Assembly: GCA_905195085.1 (NCBI GenBank)
Contig: CAJJUK010000003.1
Location: forward strand, 1-61,397
From: an uncultured Christensenella sp.
GTDB lineage: Bacteria > Bacillota > Clostridia > Christensenellales > UBA1242
Direction of reading: 5' to 3'
Length of the DNA: 61,397 nt
Within the stretch, counting starts at the first letter, position 1. Every line of letters begins with the position of its first letter. Below the pieces are notes generated by a model that had not been told where the DNA came from, made no database searches, and saw only the letters and a list, made by a program, of their open reading frames with translations. The position numbers and the translations under genes were made by a program. Below are positions 1 to 15,000 of this stretch, one piece after another.

Positions 1-34
1 TTTGCTTATTGCAAATATTATTTTAGGAGGACAC

Positions 35-3000
35 ATGAAAAAATTTGCTCTGGGAATTTTGAGTGTTTTTATGATTTTAGGAGGAGTTTTGCTTTCCGCA
101 TGTGAAAAGAAAGTTTCGCTTTCTGTTTCTACGGAAGAAGTTGTCATTTACACAAATGATGAACAGGCGGAAAACTATCAATCAAAGGTGATTGATGTTT
201 CTCTTGAAAATTCTTCCTCTGGAATTAATGTTGAAATCTTGAAGGGTGGAGACAGCATTAGACTTTCTCCTGTTACTGTCAAAAATTCAAGCAACTATTC
301 TTTCACAATCTATGCTGATAAGAGTGGTGAGGCAGAAGTCAAGGTTTCAGCAAAAGAAGACAGCAAACAGAGCAAAATTGTCAGTGTCCATGTTATGACC
401 GTTTTGGAAGAAATCAAAACTTTGCCTGAAGACAGTGTTGATGGAAGAACAAATCTTTTTGTGACAAAGGGTGTTAATAAAAAACTTAATGTTGATGATT
501 ATTTCAGTCTGGAACCAGTGACCGCAAATATTTGTGACATTATTTGGAGTTTTGAAGATTCTGAAGAAGAGAATTCTCAACAATTTGTTAAAGACGGAAT
601 TTTGTATGCAACCATTCAAGGTGATGTTTTGTATGTGAACGAAGATTTTGATATGTCATACATCAACTTGAGAGCATCATTTGCAAACAACACAAATGTT
701 TATAACACTGTCAGATTTGAAGTGTTGGAAAAGAGCACAATCAACAATTTGACCATTGATGGAGTTGCTTTGTATCAAAACAATTCTGTTGCGACAAATG
801 AGGCAACATTCAAACTGACGAGAAACAATTCCAATTTGTCAAGTGTTCAAGGTTCAATTGTTATAAACACACCTTACGAGATCAGTTTGTCACCAGTTGT
901 TTATGAAAAACTTGACAATGGTGATTTGCAAGCTTTGAGCAAATCAGAATATGAAAATTATTTGACTTTGGAAATCGACGCACCAGTTGTCGATGAAGCA
1001 ACAAATAAAATTACATACAATTTCACAATTGATGCATTGGATAAATCAGCGATAAACAGATTTGGAACATTCTATTTCTACTTCAAAATTGGCTATAAGG
1101 ACTATAACTTCGATTTGGTTTCTGATGGTTCGACTGTCATTTTGGATACTTTCTATTCTGCAACAAGAATTGAAGTTTCAAATGCAAATGGCGACATCTT
1201 GAACAATAATGTTATTGATGTCTTCTCAAATTATGCAACAGGCAACGGTTATCAAATTTCTACGACAGTTCTTCCAACTGAAGTGGCAATTGATAACAGC
1301 ATGTATTACATCTCTGTTGATTTAAATCAAGATGCTTTGAAAAATTTGGCACTTGACGAAAACAATCCTGTTTCTTCATTCATTAAGGTTTATTATCGTG
1401 GACAAGAATTGACATTCACACATGAAGCAGGTTCAAGTGTTTACACTTCTCCAACAATTTTGAACAATTCCGACATCTATGTTGCAAGTGGAAGTGAATT
1501 TGACATTTTGGAAGGAGTTGAATTTAGATTTATTTCTGTAAGCAATGCTGATGCAAGCACTTCGCTTACAATGAATTTCTATCGTATTTCCGAAGATGAA
1601 AATTTGACAATAACAGATGCCAACGACGAAGATATCCCTTCAACGACTTACATCTCTTCAAGTGTAAATGCAGCAAAAACGATGACTTTCAATGTTAAAA
1701 TCAAAGATTTGTCAACAATTTCTGGTTTGACTCTTAAGAGTGACGAAAATTCAAGATTTACGTTCTCTGACATTCAATATGTTTCTTCAAGTTTGGATCC
1801 TGACGAAGGTGTTTATGTCATTGTCAGATTTACGGTTTCTTTGAATGGTTACAATTTTGATTCATCAACCAATTTCTGGTTTGAACATGTGACAGGAAAA
1901 ACTTCTGCAAAATTTGGAATTCATGCTTTTGTTCCTTTGTCATCAGCATCAATTTCAAATGCGGATAAGGCATCGTCTGATGTTTACAAAGACGAGCAAA
2001 CTGTTCAAAATTTTGTTGAATTGGCAGGTTTGATTGATAGTGATGTCACAAGACAGTCTAGTTCTCTTTCAAAATTGATGCTTGAAGCGGGAACTAGCAT
2101 TCCTTTGAACACAAATTATCAAAATGCATCTTTGTCAGAAACAGCAATATCATACAAAATGCTTTCTTTTGACACATTGGTTGCAGCTGTTAAGGTTGTT
2201 GAAGGAATTATTGACGATAATGAGGCATTGGCTAGAGCGGAGGAATTGTTCAGTTCGAACGATTTGAACACTATTGCCTTGAATTATTACAGATATTTTG
2301 AAGACAACAATGGACTTTATTTCACAATCAATGAAAGCAGATTGAGTTTGACTGACAATGCTTTTAAAGGTTATGTTTGTGTTTTGTTTAGTGGCTATGA
2401 TGAGGAACACAATGAAATCGTGCTTGCAAGATTTTTCGCATTGGAAAGTTTCTATTCTGTTAGATATCTTTCTTCTGATGTTAAAACAGCATTGCTTTAC
2501 ACAACCGAAACATTAAGTCAAAGCGACATTGGGCTTTCAAGAGTTGATGTTACAGTTTCTATGCGTCCAGATGAAAAAGTTCCAACATATTCAAATGATC
2601 TTTCTTACTTCAATTTCACATCTGCATTAGATGATTTTGAAGGAACACAAGACGGAAATTATTTGAAAAACAGATATTATGAAATAAGCAACATTTCATT
2701 TGCTTCCTCTGGAAGATATTTCAAATTTAGAATCACGGCAAACTCAACAAATATGCAGACATCTGTGCGTGATATTTTGACCATTTCTTATATGGACGAA
2801 AATGGTTTTGAAAGAAAAACAGAAATTCAAATTGAAATCAGAAATGTTAAGAGAATTGAAAGCGTTCAATGGCTTAACCAAACTGAAGATAATGAAATTT
2901 ATTTGAATTTGACAACAACAGTAAGCAGTGAGAGAAGTTTCACAATTTCAACATCTGTTTCTCCAAGTGATGCAAATGACACAAGTTTGGCTTATGCATA

Positions 3001-6000
3001 TTTTGCATCTTATGGTTCAAGCAGTGACCTTTCAATCACAACTTCTTCTATTGGACAGACATTCAACCTTAACATCAACACAAGCAAGGGTGGTTATGGA
3101 AATTTGTATTTGCTTCCTAACGACATGATTAAGACTGTTGATGGTGTTGATCAAGTGTTGGTTTATAAATACAGCGAAGATGCTGAAGGGGAAATTGTTG
3201 AAACCGCAAAAACAATAAGATTATCAGAATTTGACAGTTATTATGATAAGTTGATTAATGAAAACGACGAATTTTCAACCTATTTCTACAACAACGATGG
3301 TGAAAAAATTTATTACAAAGATTTGATTGTTAAAATTGCCATTACTATCGCTGACGGTATGAGTGAGGGGACTGCTATTAGGGTTTACAACGAAGCAGAC
3401 CTTAAGAATATTGATACTGCAAAATATTACAGAATCATGAACAACATCACTTTGACAAACTGGGTAAGCTATAATGAATTTAGCGGTATGTTCTTTGGAA
3501 AAGATGACACAATCACATTAACTTTTGAAGGAAACAGCCAAAGTTTTGTTAACACATTGCTCGAAAAAGGTGTGATTAAAAATCTTATCTTTGCTGGAAA
3601 TGTGACAAGTGCTGGAACTGAATCTGCTGGTTTTGTTGCCAACACAAACTATGGAACAATTGATGGCGTTTCTGTTGATGTCTATTATGCTGACGGAGAA
3701 TATAAGAGCAGCACTTTGAATGCAACTGCTTCTTATGTTGGTGGAATTGCGGGATACAACTTTGGAACAATCAAAAACACATATTCCTATGGTGTGACAA
3801 TCAATGCAACAAATGGAATGTATGTCGGTGGAATTGCAGGAAACAACCAAAAAACAATTGAAAACTGTGGCGTTGAATTCTATAACTTTGTGACACAAAA
3901 CGGCAATTCGTCAGTGACAGCAAGCAACAAAATCACAACAACAGGTGCTGTTGGTGGCATTGTTGGTTTTGGTGGAGAAACAAGTGTTATTGAAAAATCT
4001 TATGCTTATGCATATTCTTTGATGGAAGCAGGAAGCTGTGCAATTAACAATGTCTTTGCAAACAGCACTGCAACAAAAGGTGCGTTCTTGGCTGCCTTTG
4101 AAGCTGGTGCTGTTGTCAATGAAAGTTTTGCATTTATGGGCAGTTTGAGAGCACCAGTTGAATCTAATACAAGTGCTCAAATGATTACTTTCAAAAATTC
4201 TTACATCACATATTACAACGGGACAACAAGCACTGCTGCAATTAACACAAGAATTTTTGTTAACGCAACTTTTGCATACACAAATCAAATTTATGATGGT
4301 GACACTGAACAAATTGGGGACTCTAATGTTTTGCAGACAACAGATATCCCTTCAGATTACAACAATCCAACTCAGGGCGAGAAATGGAGCAATTTGGTTG
4401 CAAGATTGAGTTCTGACATTTGGGAAACTGTTGATGTTGATGATGAAATCAACTTTGGATTTATGTATCTCAAAAACACAACTCAAAGTGCGGCTGTTGA
4501 TGTTGCAAATGTAAATATTGCAAACAATGTTTCACCTTTGAAGTCTTTGAGTGCTGGAAATGACAAGGGAATTTTGTTTGTCTACAGTCCAACTGTGACA
4601 ATTTCTGATCCTGCAGAACAATCTGCACTTACAAGTTATAACACAATTTCTGTCGCAGATTTGTTTGGTGTGACTGCAGAGCAAGCAAAGAGTTTGCTTA
4701 TCACAAGTGAAAGCAAAAACATTTCAATAAATTCAAACTCAATCAGAATTTTGTCTAAGAGTGTGACAGAGATTGAACTTAATGTTCACTCAAAAATGAA
4801 TTTCACTTCATATAAGACATTCAAATTTGTCATTTTGAATTATCTTCCAGAACTTTCAACAACGATTGATTCTGCTGAGCTTAAAGACAATCAAACCGTT
4901 TTGTTGCAGACTGGATTGAACAATTCAAGAACGATTATGTTCAACATGAACAACACAATCTATTTGAATGGAACGGGATATTCAACTGCGAAAGATACCT
5001 TTACTGTTGACTATAATTTGACAGGAAATACATACACAGATGATTCCGGAGAAGAAGCCGTTACAAAAGACTATGTGACTGTTTCTAAGAGCAACAACTC
5101 CTTGACACTTTTGGGAAATAAGAATCATGAAAATGGTGATGTCACAGAAGTTGAAGCATACATTGTCGTTGACGATGTTGCAAATGATAGTGATTATTCA
5201 AATGCAATAAAAACAAACAGAAGCAGAAATTTTGGTGTGTCAGTTTATAATGGAGCAACATCTTTGGTGATTAACAATGCAACAAATCTCATTGTTAAAC
5301 CTTCCCAATATGCTGTTTTCGATGTTTCTCTTGAAACCGACGCCGAAAATGACAACCTTGTGTTTGGTTTGCAGTATGGAGAAATTGAAATTCCAAATGA
5401 AATTTCATCAGATGATTATGCTGCAAAGTTTGTTGTTGACAGCAAATTGACACTTAATGTTTCTTGGACAAGAACGCCAACAGAAACTGGATTCTCATTT
5501 AGAGTTTGGGTAAGAATTGACGATGCCAACAAACATTTGATTGACCAAATTTATGATGATTTGACTCTTAAGGTTAATGCTGAGAGTCAATCTTCAAACA
5601 CAAATTATCTGAAAACTGTTGGACTTACTGTTATGACTCAAGAAATTGAGGATATCAGCATTTCAACTTATAATATTGAAAGCAGACAAATCAGAAACTC
5701 TGTTCTGTATTTGATTCCTGCAGATGAAATTACAAACACTTTGACACCTTCATCTGATGCAATCATAGCAGTTACGGTTGATCCTGCTTATGCTATGATG
5801 ACAAAGTTTAGATTGACATATTCTGTTTCGGGCGGAAGTGGAACAACAGGAACTGTAAACATTTCTAAACTTGCTTACAACTCAAGATATGGATATTATA
5901 TTAACTCAAATTCTACTTCACTTATCGAAAACGGAATTGAAGTCACTTTGACTGATGAGGATAGAACAGGAAATGGCGTGTTCTATTTCAGAGTTTATGT

Positions 6001-9000
6001 TTCAAGTGCTTTTGAAACATCAAGCTCTTTGCAGTTTACTTTGACATACTATAATGGAAATACACCTTTGATTTCAGGAACTCACAACCTTAGCATTGAT
6101 TATTTGCAAAGTGCAAACATCAAAGTTAACGGGGTTTCTACATATGTTCTTGCAAAGGGTGGCAGTGCGACTGTTACAGTGACAGTTGACAAAAATCAAG
6201 AACTTGAAGATTTATATTTGCAAAACAATGGTGCAAATATTAGTCTTTCTGCGTATACAATGGAAGAATTTGACACATACAAAGTTTACACGGCGACAAT
6301 TTCTGCGTATGTTGATGCAAAATTGACAGGAAATAAAGACAGCGGAATTTTCTATGTTTGCGCAACTGTAAAGAGAGTTGTGAACAACAATTCTGAAATC
6401 AAAGAGAGTCGTGCGACAATTTGTTTGGTTGATTTCTCTGTTGATGGAAACAACATCAAGGTTTCTTCAAGTGGAGGAACTTCAACATATAATGGACAGA
6501 CTTATGATGTGTTCTATTCATATATCAATGCGACAGACACATTGAGTTTTGATTATCCATTTGATCCTGAAACATATAATTATGACCAAAATGATGCCAG
6601 TGAGGTTGCAGCTGTTGAAAATATCATGGAAAAGAGAGCTCGCTTTGAACGTAGCAACACTTACAAAGATGAAGAAGTGGGGTATTACATCAACTATGAT
6701 TTGAATGAGCAAACTGGAGTATATGAAGAATTATCATTGAAATATCAACTTTGGTATGCAACAGACGAGAACAACTCCACTGCAATCTGCAATGGTTCTG
6801 GTATAGTTCAAAACGGAATTTTCAGAATTGATGAAGCAGAAGGTAAATATACGGACGGAACATCTTACAGTTATTTGACAGTTACAGGTCTTAGAACTGG
6901 AAGGCAGTTGATGAAACTTAGAACAACAATCACATATCAAGGAATTGAGATGTATTATGATTATTACTTCTTGATTGTTGTTGAAGTTTGGTCAGATGAA
7001 GACACTCCAACTCAAATCTTTACTGCCGATGAGTTCATTGATTATGCAACAAATTCTGAGCAAACAGACGATTACATCTTGATGAATGATATTGTTTTGA
7101 CAGACTACACTCCTCTTGACACAGATTTGATTGACAGTCTTGACGGAAATGGTTACACAATTCACATCAACAGTTTTGCTTATCCTGAAGGAAGTTCGCT
7201 GAATTTGGCGTTGTTTAATACTGTTACAGAAAACACCACTTTGAAAAATGTTAGAGTGAATATTTATAACGGTGGTCAGATTACTGTCAACATTTCACAA
7301 TACACAGACATTAACATTGCTGGTTTTGCAATTGAAAACAACGGTATCATTTACAACAGTGAAGTTTTGGCTTATTATGATGAAGAATATCAATCAAGTT
7401 CAATTTCTGGAGAAACAGGTTTGGTTGTTAGATACACAATGGGAACCAACACCGACCCTATTGAAATCACTTCAGGAATGGTTTCTTCTTTGGGAATTGA
7501 GAGTCTTGTTTCTGGCTTCGTGATAACAAATAATGCTTCAATCACAAACAGCAGAGTTGGCGGAGACAGTTTCAGACAAATCATTGATATTGCTGGAACT
7601 AATTATCTCAAGACACAAAGTTTGAATCTGTTTGTTTTGAGAGGACAAGGAGAAGTTTCTGGTTTCGTTAATGACAATGCTTCTTCTGGCTATATCAGTG
7701 CTTCATTCGCTGACAATATTCAAATTTATAACGATATGGCTTCAACAACATCATTGACTGCTGGTTTTGCTGTTTACAACCACAACAACATTCAAGGAAG
7801 CTATGTTGAAGGGAAGGGTGAAGAACTTTCAGATGATGGAAAGATTGTTATCTACAACAACTTGTCAAACATCACATCTATTGGTATTGTTGGTGGATTT
7901 GTTTATCAAAATGATGCTTTGATTAAAAATTCATATTCCAACATTGCCATTGAAAACAGTGAGTCAAAAGCATCGTTGGTTGCCGGATTTGTTTACATAA
8001 ACAGTGAAAGTGCGGAAGTTACTTTGTGTTATGCTGCTTGTGACATTACAAAGACAGATATCAGTCAAATGCAATTCTCCGGCGTTGATGATTATGCAAA
8101 CTCTTTGAATGCTGGAACAATCAGTTTCTCATATTTCTATAATGAATCACTTATTGATGACACAAATCAGAATAATGTGACATCAGGTGCATTGTCTGTC
8201 AGTGATGTCATGAATGAGGACACTTTCTATGGTTTCAGTTTTGCTTCAGAACCTGGAGCATATAATGGAATTTGGAGTGTTTCCAACACTGAAAAATTGA
8301 CACTTGTAAGTGCAAATCAAATTTCTTTCTCAAATCGTTATGCTGTGACAAATGGTTCTGTTACATCAATTTTCTACAACAGGTCAATAATTGATGCAGA
8401 TACAATGAGAAGTGTTGATTTGTCTTATGGAAGTGACAACAACCCAATCATTATCAGAAGTGCTTATGACTTTGCGATGGCAACTGGAAAAGCGGGCGCA
8501 ACAGAAATCTCTTCTTACAAAGAATATTACAGTGACACAGAAGTTTTCGGAAATTACAGAATTGTAAACAACATTGATATGTCTGAAATCGACCAAAATT
8601 CAGAAAATGACAACTCAATCAAGTTGCAGACAACCAAGAAAACATTCACTGGTCTTTTGGATGGAAATGGTTTCACAATTTCCAACATCAGTTTGGGTAG
8701 CAGTGAAGTGGCAGAAAACTTTGGTTTGTTTGCAAAACTTGACGGTGCTGTCATTATGAATTTGGATTTGATAGTTGATTCAATCCACAATTCAAGAGCA
8801 AATATTGTTGGAACTTTGGCTGGAACGGCAGTAGATTCAAGAATTATATCAATCAGTCTTTCTCCTGTAACGACACAGACAACTTCAAAGACATCAATTT
8901 TGGGAAACAATGTTGTTGGTGGTGTTGTCGGAATGTTGTTTGGCGAAAGCAAGATGAGCGACATTAATGTTGTGGATATTGATGTTTATTCTGCTTTCTA

Positions 9001-12000
9001 TTTGAGTGGCAAGGGAGTTAACTCTAACGAAGGCAATGTTGGCTCAACGCTTAGGGGTTATGCATCAAACGGAAATTCAATTTCAACTTATGTTTCGAGA
9101 ATTTCTTATGCAGGAGCAATTGCTGGTTATGTCGACATTTATGACTCTTTGAATGCTGAAACAGTTCTGTTCTCTTCTTCTTTGGCAGTTAGTGATTATG
9201 ACATTGTCACAGTTCATGTTTCAGACTCTGTCAATATCTATGGTGAGGTTGCTGGTGGACTTTTTGGATATGTTGGAAATTCAACAATGGTCTATGATGC
9301 AACACTTGAACTTGATGCGGATATGAGTTTGACAAAACCATCTTACATCATTTCAAAGAATCTTTTTGCTGGTGGTTTGATTGGCGAAAACTATGGTGGC
9401 TTGTTTGCAGTTTCTGCAAGTTATGCATCAGAGTTGCAATACACAATTGAAGAAACAGAAAATGGTTATTACAGTGGAAATACGGCTGCGGAGAGAGGTC
9501 AGCAGTCAATCTTCTCTTATACCCCAAGTGATGAAGGCTATGCTTCAAACATCAACAATCCGCTTTATATTGGTGGACTTGTTGGATACATGGGTGGTGG
9601 ATATATCTATATTGGATATAGCAAATTGAATGTAATTTCTCATTCAGCTTCCACACTGGCAGTTGGTGGAATTATTGGCTTGGCTGGATACAAGGACACA
9701 CAATATGACTTAACTTTCCTTGATCCTGTTCAAAAAGTCAATGTCTATCTTAATGATGTTTATGCTTCAGGAGATGTTTACATTGATTCAACCACTGGAA
9801 ATGGTTACAGTGCAGGCATCATTGGCGCACTTGAAAGAACTTCAGATGGACATATTTCAGTTGTTGCATTGAAAAATGTTTTGGCAGTTAACTACTACTC
9901 ATACAATGGTTCTAAATTGGTTGGAGACAGAACTGCAAGCACAGATGCTGAAAGTGGATACGTCAGTGATAGACATTTTATACTTGTTGGAAAAGTTGTT
10001 TCATCTGCTAATAATAATATAGATAATGATGACATTGTTTTTGGAACAAGTTTGTATTTGATTGATTCGGAAAACTATTATTTGGACATTTCAAAAGGTT
10101 ATGAGTATGGCACTCATCAATCCAACACTGTGGGTGGATATACTGCGGTCAAACTTAGTTCAAGCACCATTTCTCTCAATTTGAAACCTTATGGTTTTAA
10201 GACTTCTTGGGACGATGGAACAAGTGAAAAATGGTATAATGCTTTGGTTAATGTTGAGTCTATTGGTGATACATCAATGGGTTCGATGTCTAATGCTTAT
10301 GCCAAAATGTATAGTTATTTCCTTGCTAATGGTTGGAGTGATGAATATTGGGAACACACTGAAGAGAATCTCTTCCCACATATTCAACTTTTGCCAGTGC
10401 TTAATGTAATTTTCTGGGATCAATATAACACTGATGAAGTTTTGCAAGCAATGGAAAACAGCAGTGTGACGGTTATTTTGAGAGGAAAAGTTGATAAAGA
10501 TACCAATGAGTATATGGATATTGATTTGAGAAATGGATACAGAGATAGTAATGATAATGAGCACACCTTTGAAGCCATTTCAGGTTTCCATGGGACTTTG
10601 ATTTCATATTATGATTATGCAAACAGCAATACTGAAGGTATGGTTACAGAGGAGATTACTGAATCCGATGGAAAAGTTGTTGGTGGCTATGCAGGTTCAG
10701 GTACTAATGCTGCTGACAAAGTCGGAATCATCATCAACAAATCTTTCTTTGATGGATTGACAGATAATGCCACAGTTGAGGGGATCAATTTCTATCTCTG
10801 CGGAAACAGTGGTTCCACAATTGATTACACTTTAATTGATGGTGGGGCTGGTGATGCAATTTTAAGAGATGTAAAAATAACAGCAAATAATGACATTGTC
10901 ATTAGCACTGAAACAATGACAATTGGATCTGAGACCGCATATAGTGGTGGACTGATTGCTAGAGATGCTCACGGAACTTCATTTATTAACATCACAATCA
11001 ATCTTAGAAATGATGCAACCATAGAATTCTCTCATGTCGGAAATTATGATAAGGACTATGAGATTTATATGGGATTGTTGGCTGGATACATTGAACAGAC
11101 TTCTGCATTCAATCAAATTAATATTCAAGGAATTCAAATTGCACATGAAGGTGCAGATGACGAAGAATCCGTAAAATCAAATATTGATTTTGATGTAAAA
11201 GATTCTTCAGAATCAAGTGTTGGCGTAAGTTTGTATGCTGGTCTTTATGCTGGCAAGATTACAAAAGGAACAGGAAGAGCAAGAATATCTTTGGGACTTT
11301 CTAATGTTGGAAATGTAAATCTTAATTTTAATATAAAGGCAGATGGCACTAAGAAAGCTTACATTGGAGGGTTTGCTGGAGAGATTGAATCGGTAGATGC
11401 AGTTGAATTGATAAATAGTGACGAAAATTCTGGCTCAATCAATGCATTGGACATTAATCAATGTTCAAGTGTTGACAGCCTTTATGCTGGAGTTGCATTT
11501 GGGAATATTGTGAATTCTTATTTAACAATTTCCAATACAGGAACCAGTGCGGTTGCTTTGTCTGGTGGGGTATATCAAGTTGGAAATGTTACAAGCAAAC
11601 AAACATATATTGGAGGCATTGCTGGATCTGTTAATTCTTCAACTTCAATTCAAAGTTTTTCAATTGATTTCAGTGTTGGAAAGAAGAATGATCTCGCTAG
11701 TGTGGCAAATGATTATGTCGTTGACGAAGAAACAGGCGAGACTTTGTTTGATCAGAACTTGTATTCTTACAACAATCAAGAAAAAGATGAAGCTGGACTT
11801 ACTCCATTCATCATTGAAATAGAAAATAATAATGATGTAATTGATATAGGCAATATAGGTGGATTCTTTGGCTATGTCAGTGGTGCAACAATCACTGTGA
11901 CAGGAAGTTGCAACGTTTCTGGAAATATTGATGTTCAAATTGGTAAAGATGCAACAAAAGATCCAACTAAAGCTGATAAAGAAGTGTATTTAGGTGGAGT

Positions 12001-15000
12001 TATCGGTCAGACAACTGGAGCATTGATTGTTAATTCATCAATGGTTAATGAAATAAATATCTCTGTTAAAGAACCTGATTTGGCATCGGGAAATGCTCAT
12101 GCTTATATTGGTGGACTTGTTGGGAAAATGACAAATATTGTTGGAGATAATGCAAACTCAGTTTCATCTTCAGTTAACACTTCTCAAATATATTTGCAAT
12201 ATAACGGAACAGTTTTGGCTTCTGTTAAAGATTTAACCTTTGGTGGTGCAATAGGTTACATTGAAAGAGAAGATTATCTAAATCAAGACAAAGCTATCAC
12301 AATCTCTGGAGTTATCTATGGTGGTGCTGTCAAGATTTATGGACAAGAAAAAAATGATAAGACATATAACTTGCCAGAAAATGTCACAATAGGTGGTATT
12401 GTTGGTGAATATAACAACAAGATCTCTTTAGGTGATGACACTTTAAATTCTGTTAGATACTATACAATTTCGAATTGTTACACATATGGTGATGTGTTTG
12501 TTAATTATCTCCCTAACGGTGTAGAAAATGAAGGTTCAATATATAACTCCAGATTGGCAACTTACAATTTTGGTGGAATTGTTGGGGAAGGTTCATACAT
12601 AGCAGTAAGAAACTGTTATTCTCTTATGACGTCCTTCAATGATAGATTGGCAGAAGATGAGGAGGGTGGTTCTAAAATAAGTTCTAATACAAATGCCATT
12701 GTTGGGGCAAGCAGTTCAGTTGTTCAGTTCTCTGGAAATAAATATAATTCTTCTGTTTGCATGGCATATCAAGAAGAGTCTGGAAATCAAGATATTGCAT
12801 ATGGCAATGTAACAGACAATTATTATGGTTATACAACAATTTATGACACTCAACGCGAAGGAACTCCTGGTGAAGGCACTGATAATACAGAGTCTAATAG
12901 TTCAAATCTATATTCTAGTGAAAATATTTTGGTTGAATTCCAAAACAAAGGTATCGATTTCAATAATATTGTTGCTGGACATAAATTGAGTCCATATGAA
13001 TGGAGTCAAAGCAATGAAAATAATCAAATCAAAGTAAGTGATGATGACGACGAAGATTATTTTGTGACGATTGAAGGAAGTTTGCATAACATTACTTGGG
13101 TTGCAGTCACAGAAAATGTTTCAACATCAAGACCAATTGCTGACAATTTGAAAAATTATGCAATAATCGGAAATGGACACATCATCACCAGAACGGACGA
13201 TTCAAGTTATAATGATGATGATACAAGTTATAGTGATGGTTTTTATTTTGGTGGTTTGATTAATGAACTAGGCGAAAAATTTGATGCAAATAAAGCTCAA
13301 GAACAAAATCCTAATTTCAATGTAGTTGCTGGACTCATAATGAATTTGGAAATTTCTTCTGCTGATATTAAAGGTGATGGCAAAAATGTTACTACTTATG
13401 GTGGCGTTGCTGGAACAATGGATGGTAGTTCATTCATCTATGGTGTTGGAATTAAAGGAGAACTTTCTGTTGGTGGTGAAAACTCACAACTCCGTCTTGG
13501 TGGAATTGCTGGTCTCATGATAAATGGATCAATCAGTGAAAGCTATGTTGACGCTGACATAACTTACAGAGCTTCCGAAGGCGGGATCTTGTCTGGAGTT
13601 GCCAATATATCAGACCAAAACACAACAATCAAATCAACATATTCTTCTGGACTTTTGGAAACATATGTTGATGTGAACATTTATACATTTGCAAATAGTG
13701 TGAATAACAATTCAACAACTAGTGCTGATGTTATGGATTGCTATTCAATTTCTCAGATTAAGAAGAATAATGCCTTAGGTTCTGAGTTTGAACACAAATC
13801 TTCATTTATTAATGAATTTAATTCTGAAAGTGGAAGCGAAGGACTTAATGTTATTGGCAATGTAATAAGTGGAAGCAATGAAGTTTTGGATAATGAGTAT
13901 GGAACTTCATATGGAATGGATGAACTCTCAATTCCTTATTATGGATACAAAACAGGTGAAGGTGAAACAGAAACCATTGTTAATGGAATTTCACAGAATT
14001 CTTTGATTATTGGAAATAAAGATGAAACCTTATACACCTTACACACATGGTATTTTAATCGTTATGTGAACTATGGTTATGCTTCTCATGGTTTTGGTTA
14101 TTTGAAAAACACTACTACATATGAGTTGATAGAAACGACAACTGAGGAAGATCCAAATACTGTTATTGCTAGGGAATATAACCCTATTACTTATGATAAA
14201 ATCATCAGCGATGGTGATAATTATGGTGGCGAAAATAGCAATTGGTATCTGGGCGTTCTTAATCAAGGTAAATTTGATCAAATGTATGATACAGTGGAAT
14301 ACAATGTTGTAGATGGGGTAAACCAAAATACAAATTACGATAAGGACTATAAGTTTGTTTTAAGATATAGTTTTGTTGTATCGGAAGTGGGGAAAAATTT
14401 AGGAGATCCTGATAAGAATTTAGTTATTGATGGACAAAATGTTACTCTTGACTTATCAGGTTCATCAGCATCTGGACTTTTTGATACTTTTATTGGAGAA
14501 GTTAGAAATTTAAGAATTTCAAATGCAGATATTAAAACTCCAAATAGTGTAATATTTGGTCTTTTAGCTAATGTTTTTGAAGGTAAAATTGATAATGTTA
14601 GTGTAAATGGAAAAATTACTAACACATCATTAGCAAAATATATTGGCGGTGTTGTTGGTGTTCTGGAAGGAACAGCTTCCAATGTTGATGCAGTTGTAAA
14701 CATTACTACTACAAAAAATTCCGTTGTTGGTGGAGTAGTTGGATATTTGGCAAAAAGTGGAAGTGTTGAATTGGCTTCAAATAATGGACAAATTATTCAA
14801 ACTGTTGACAGTTCAAATATATTAAAAAAATATGATAGTGTTAATAATAAAGTTTTAGAAGATAAAGATACAGCATCAAACATAGCAGCTTCACCTTATA
14901 AATATATTCAATCCGAATTGAATGATAAACAGGAAGATAAAACTTATACTTCAGATTTGAATGGTATTGCTGGAGGAATTGTTGGGTATGCAGAAAGTGG

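Noticed and set aside
2..34. Giant lipoprotein starting at base 2
   Set aside because: The extension adds no signal feature; the ATG at 35 has TAGGAGG and starts the lipoprotein signal.
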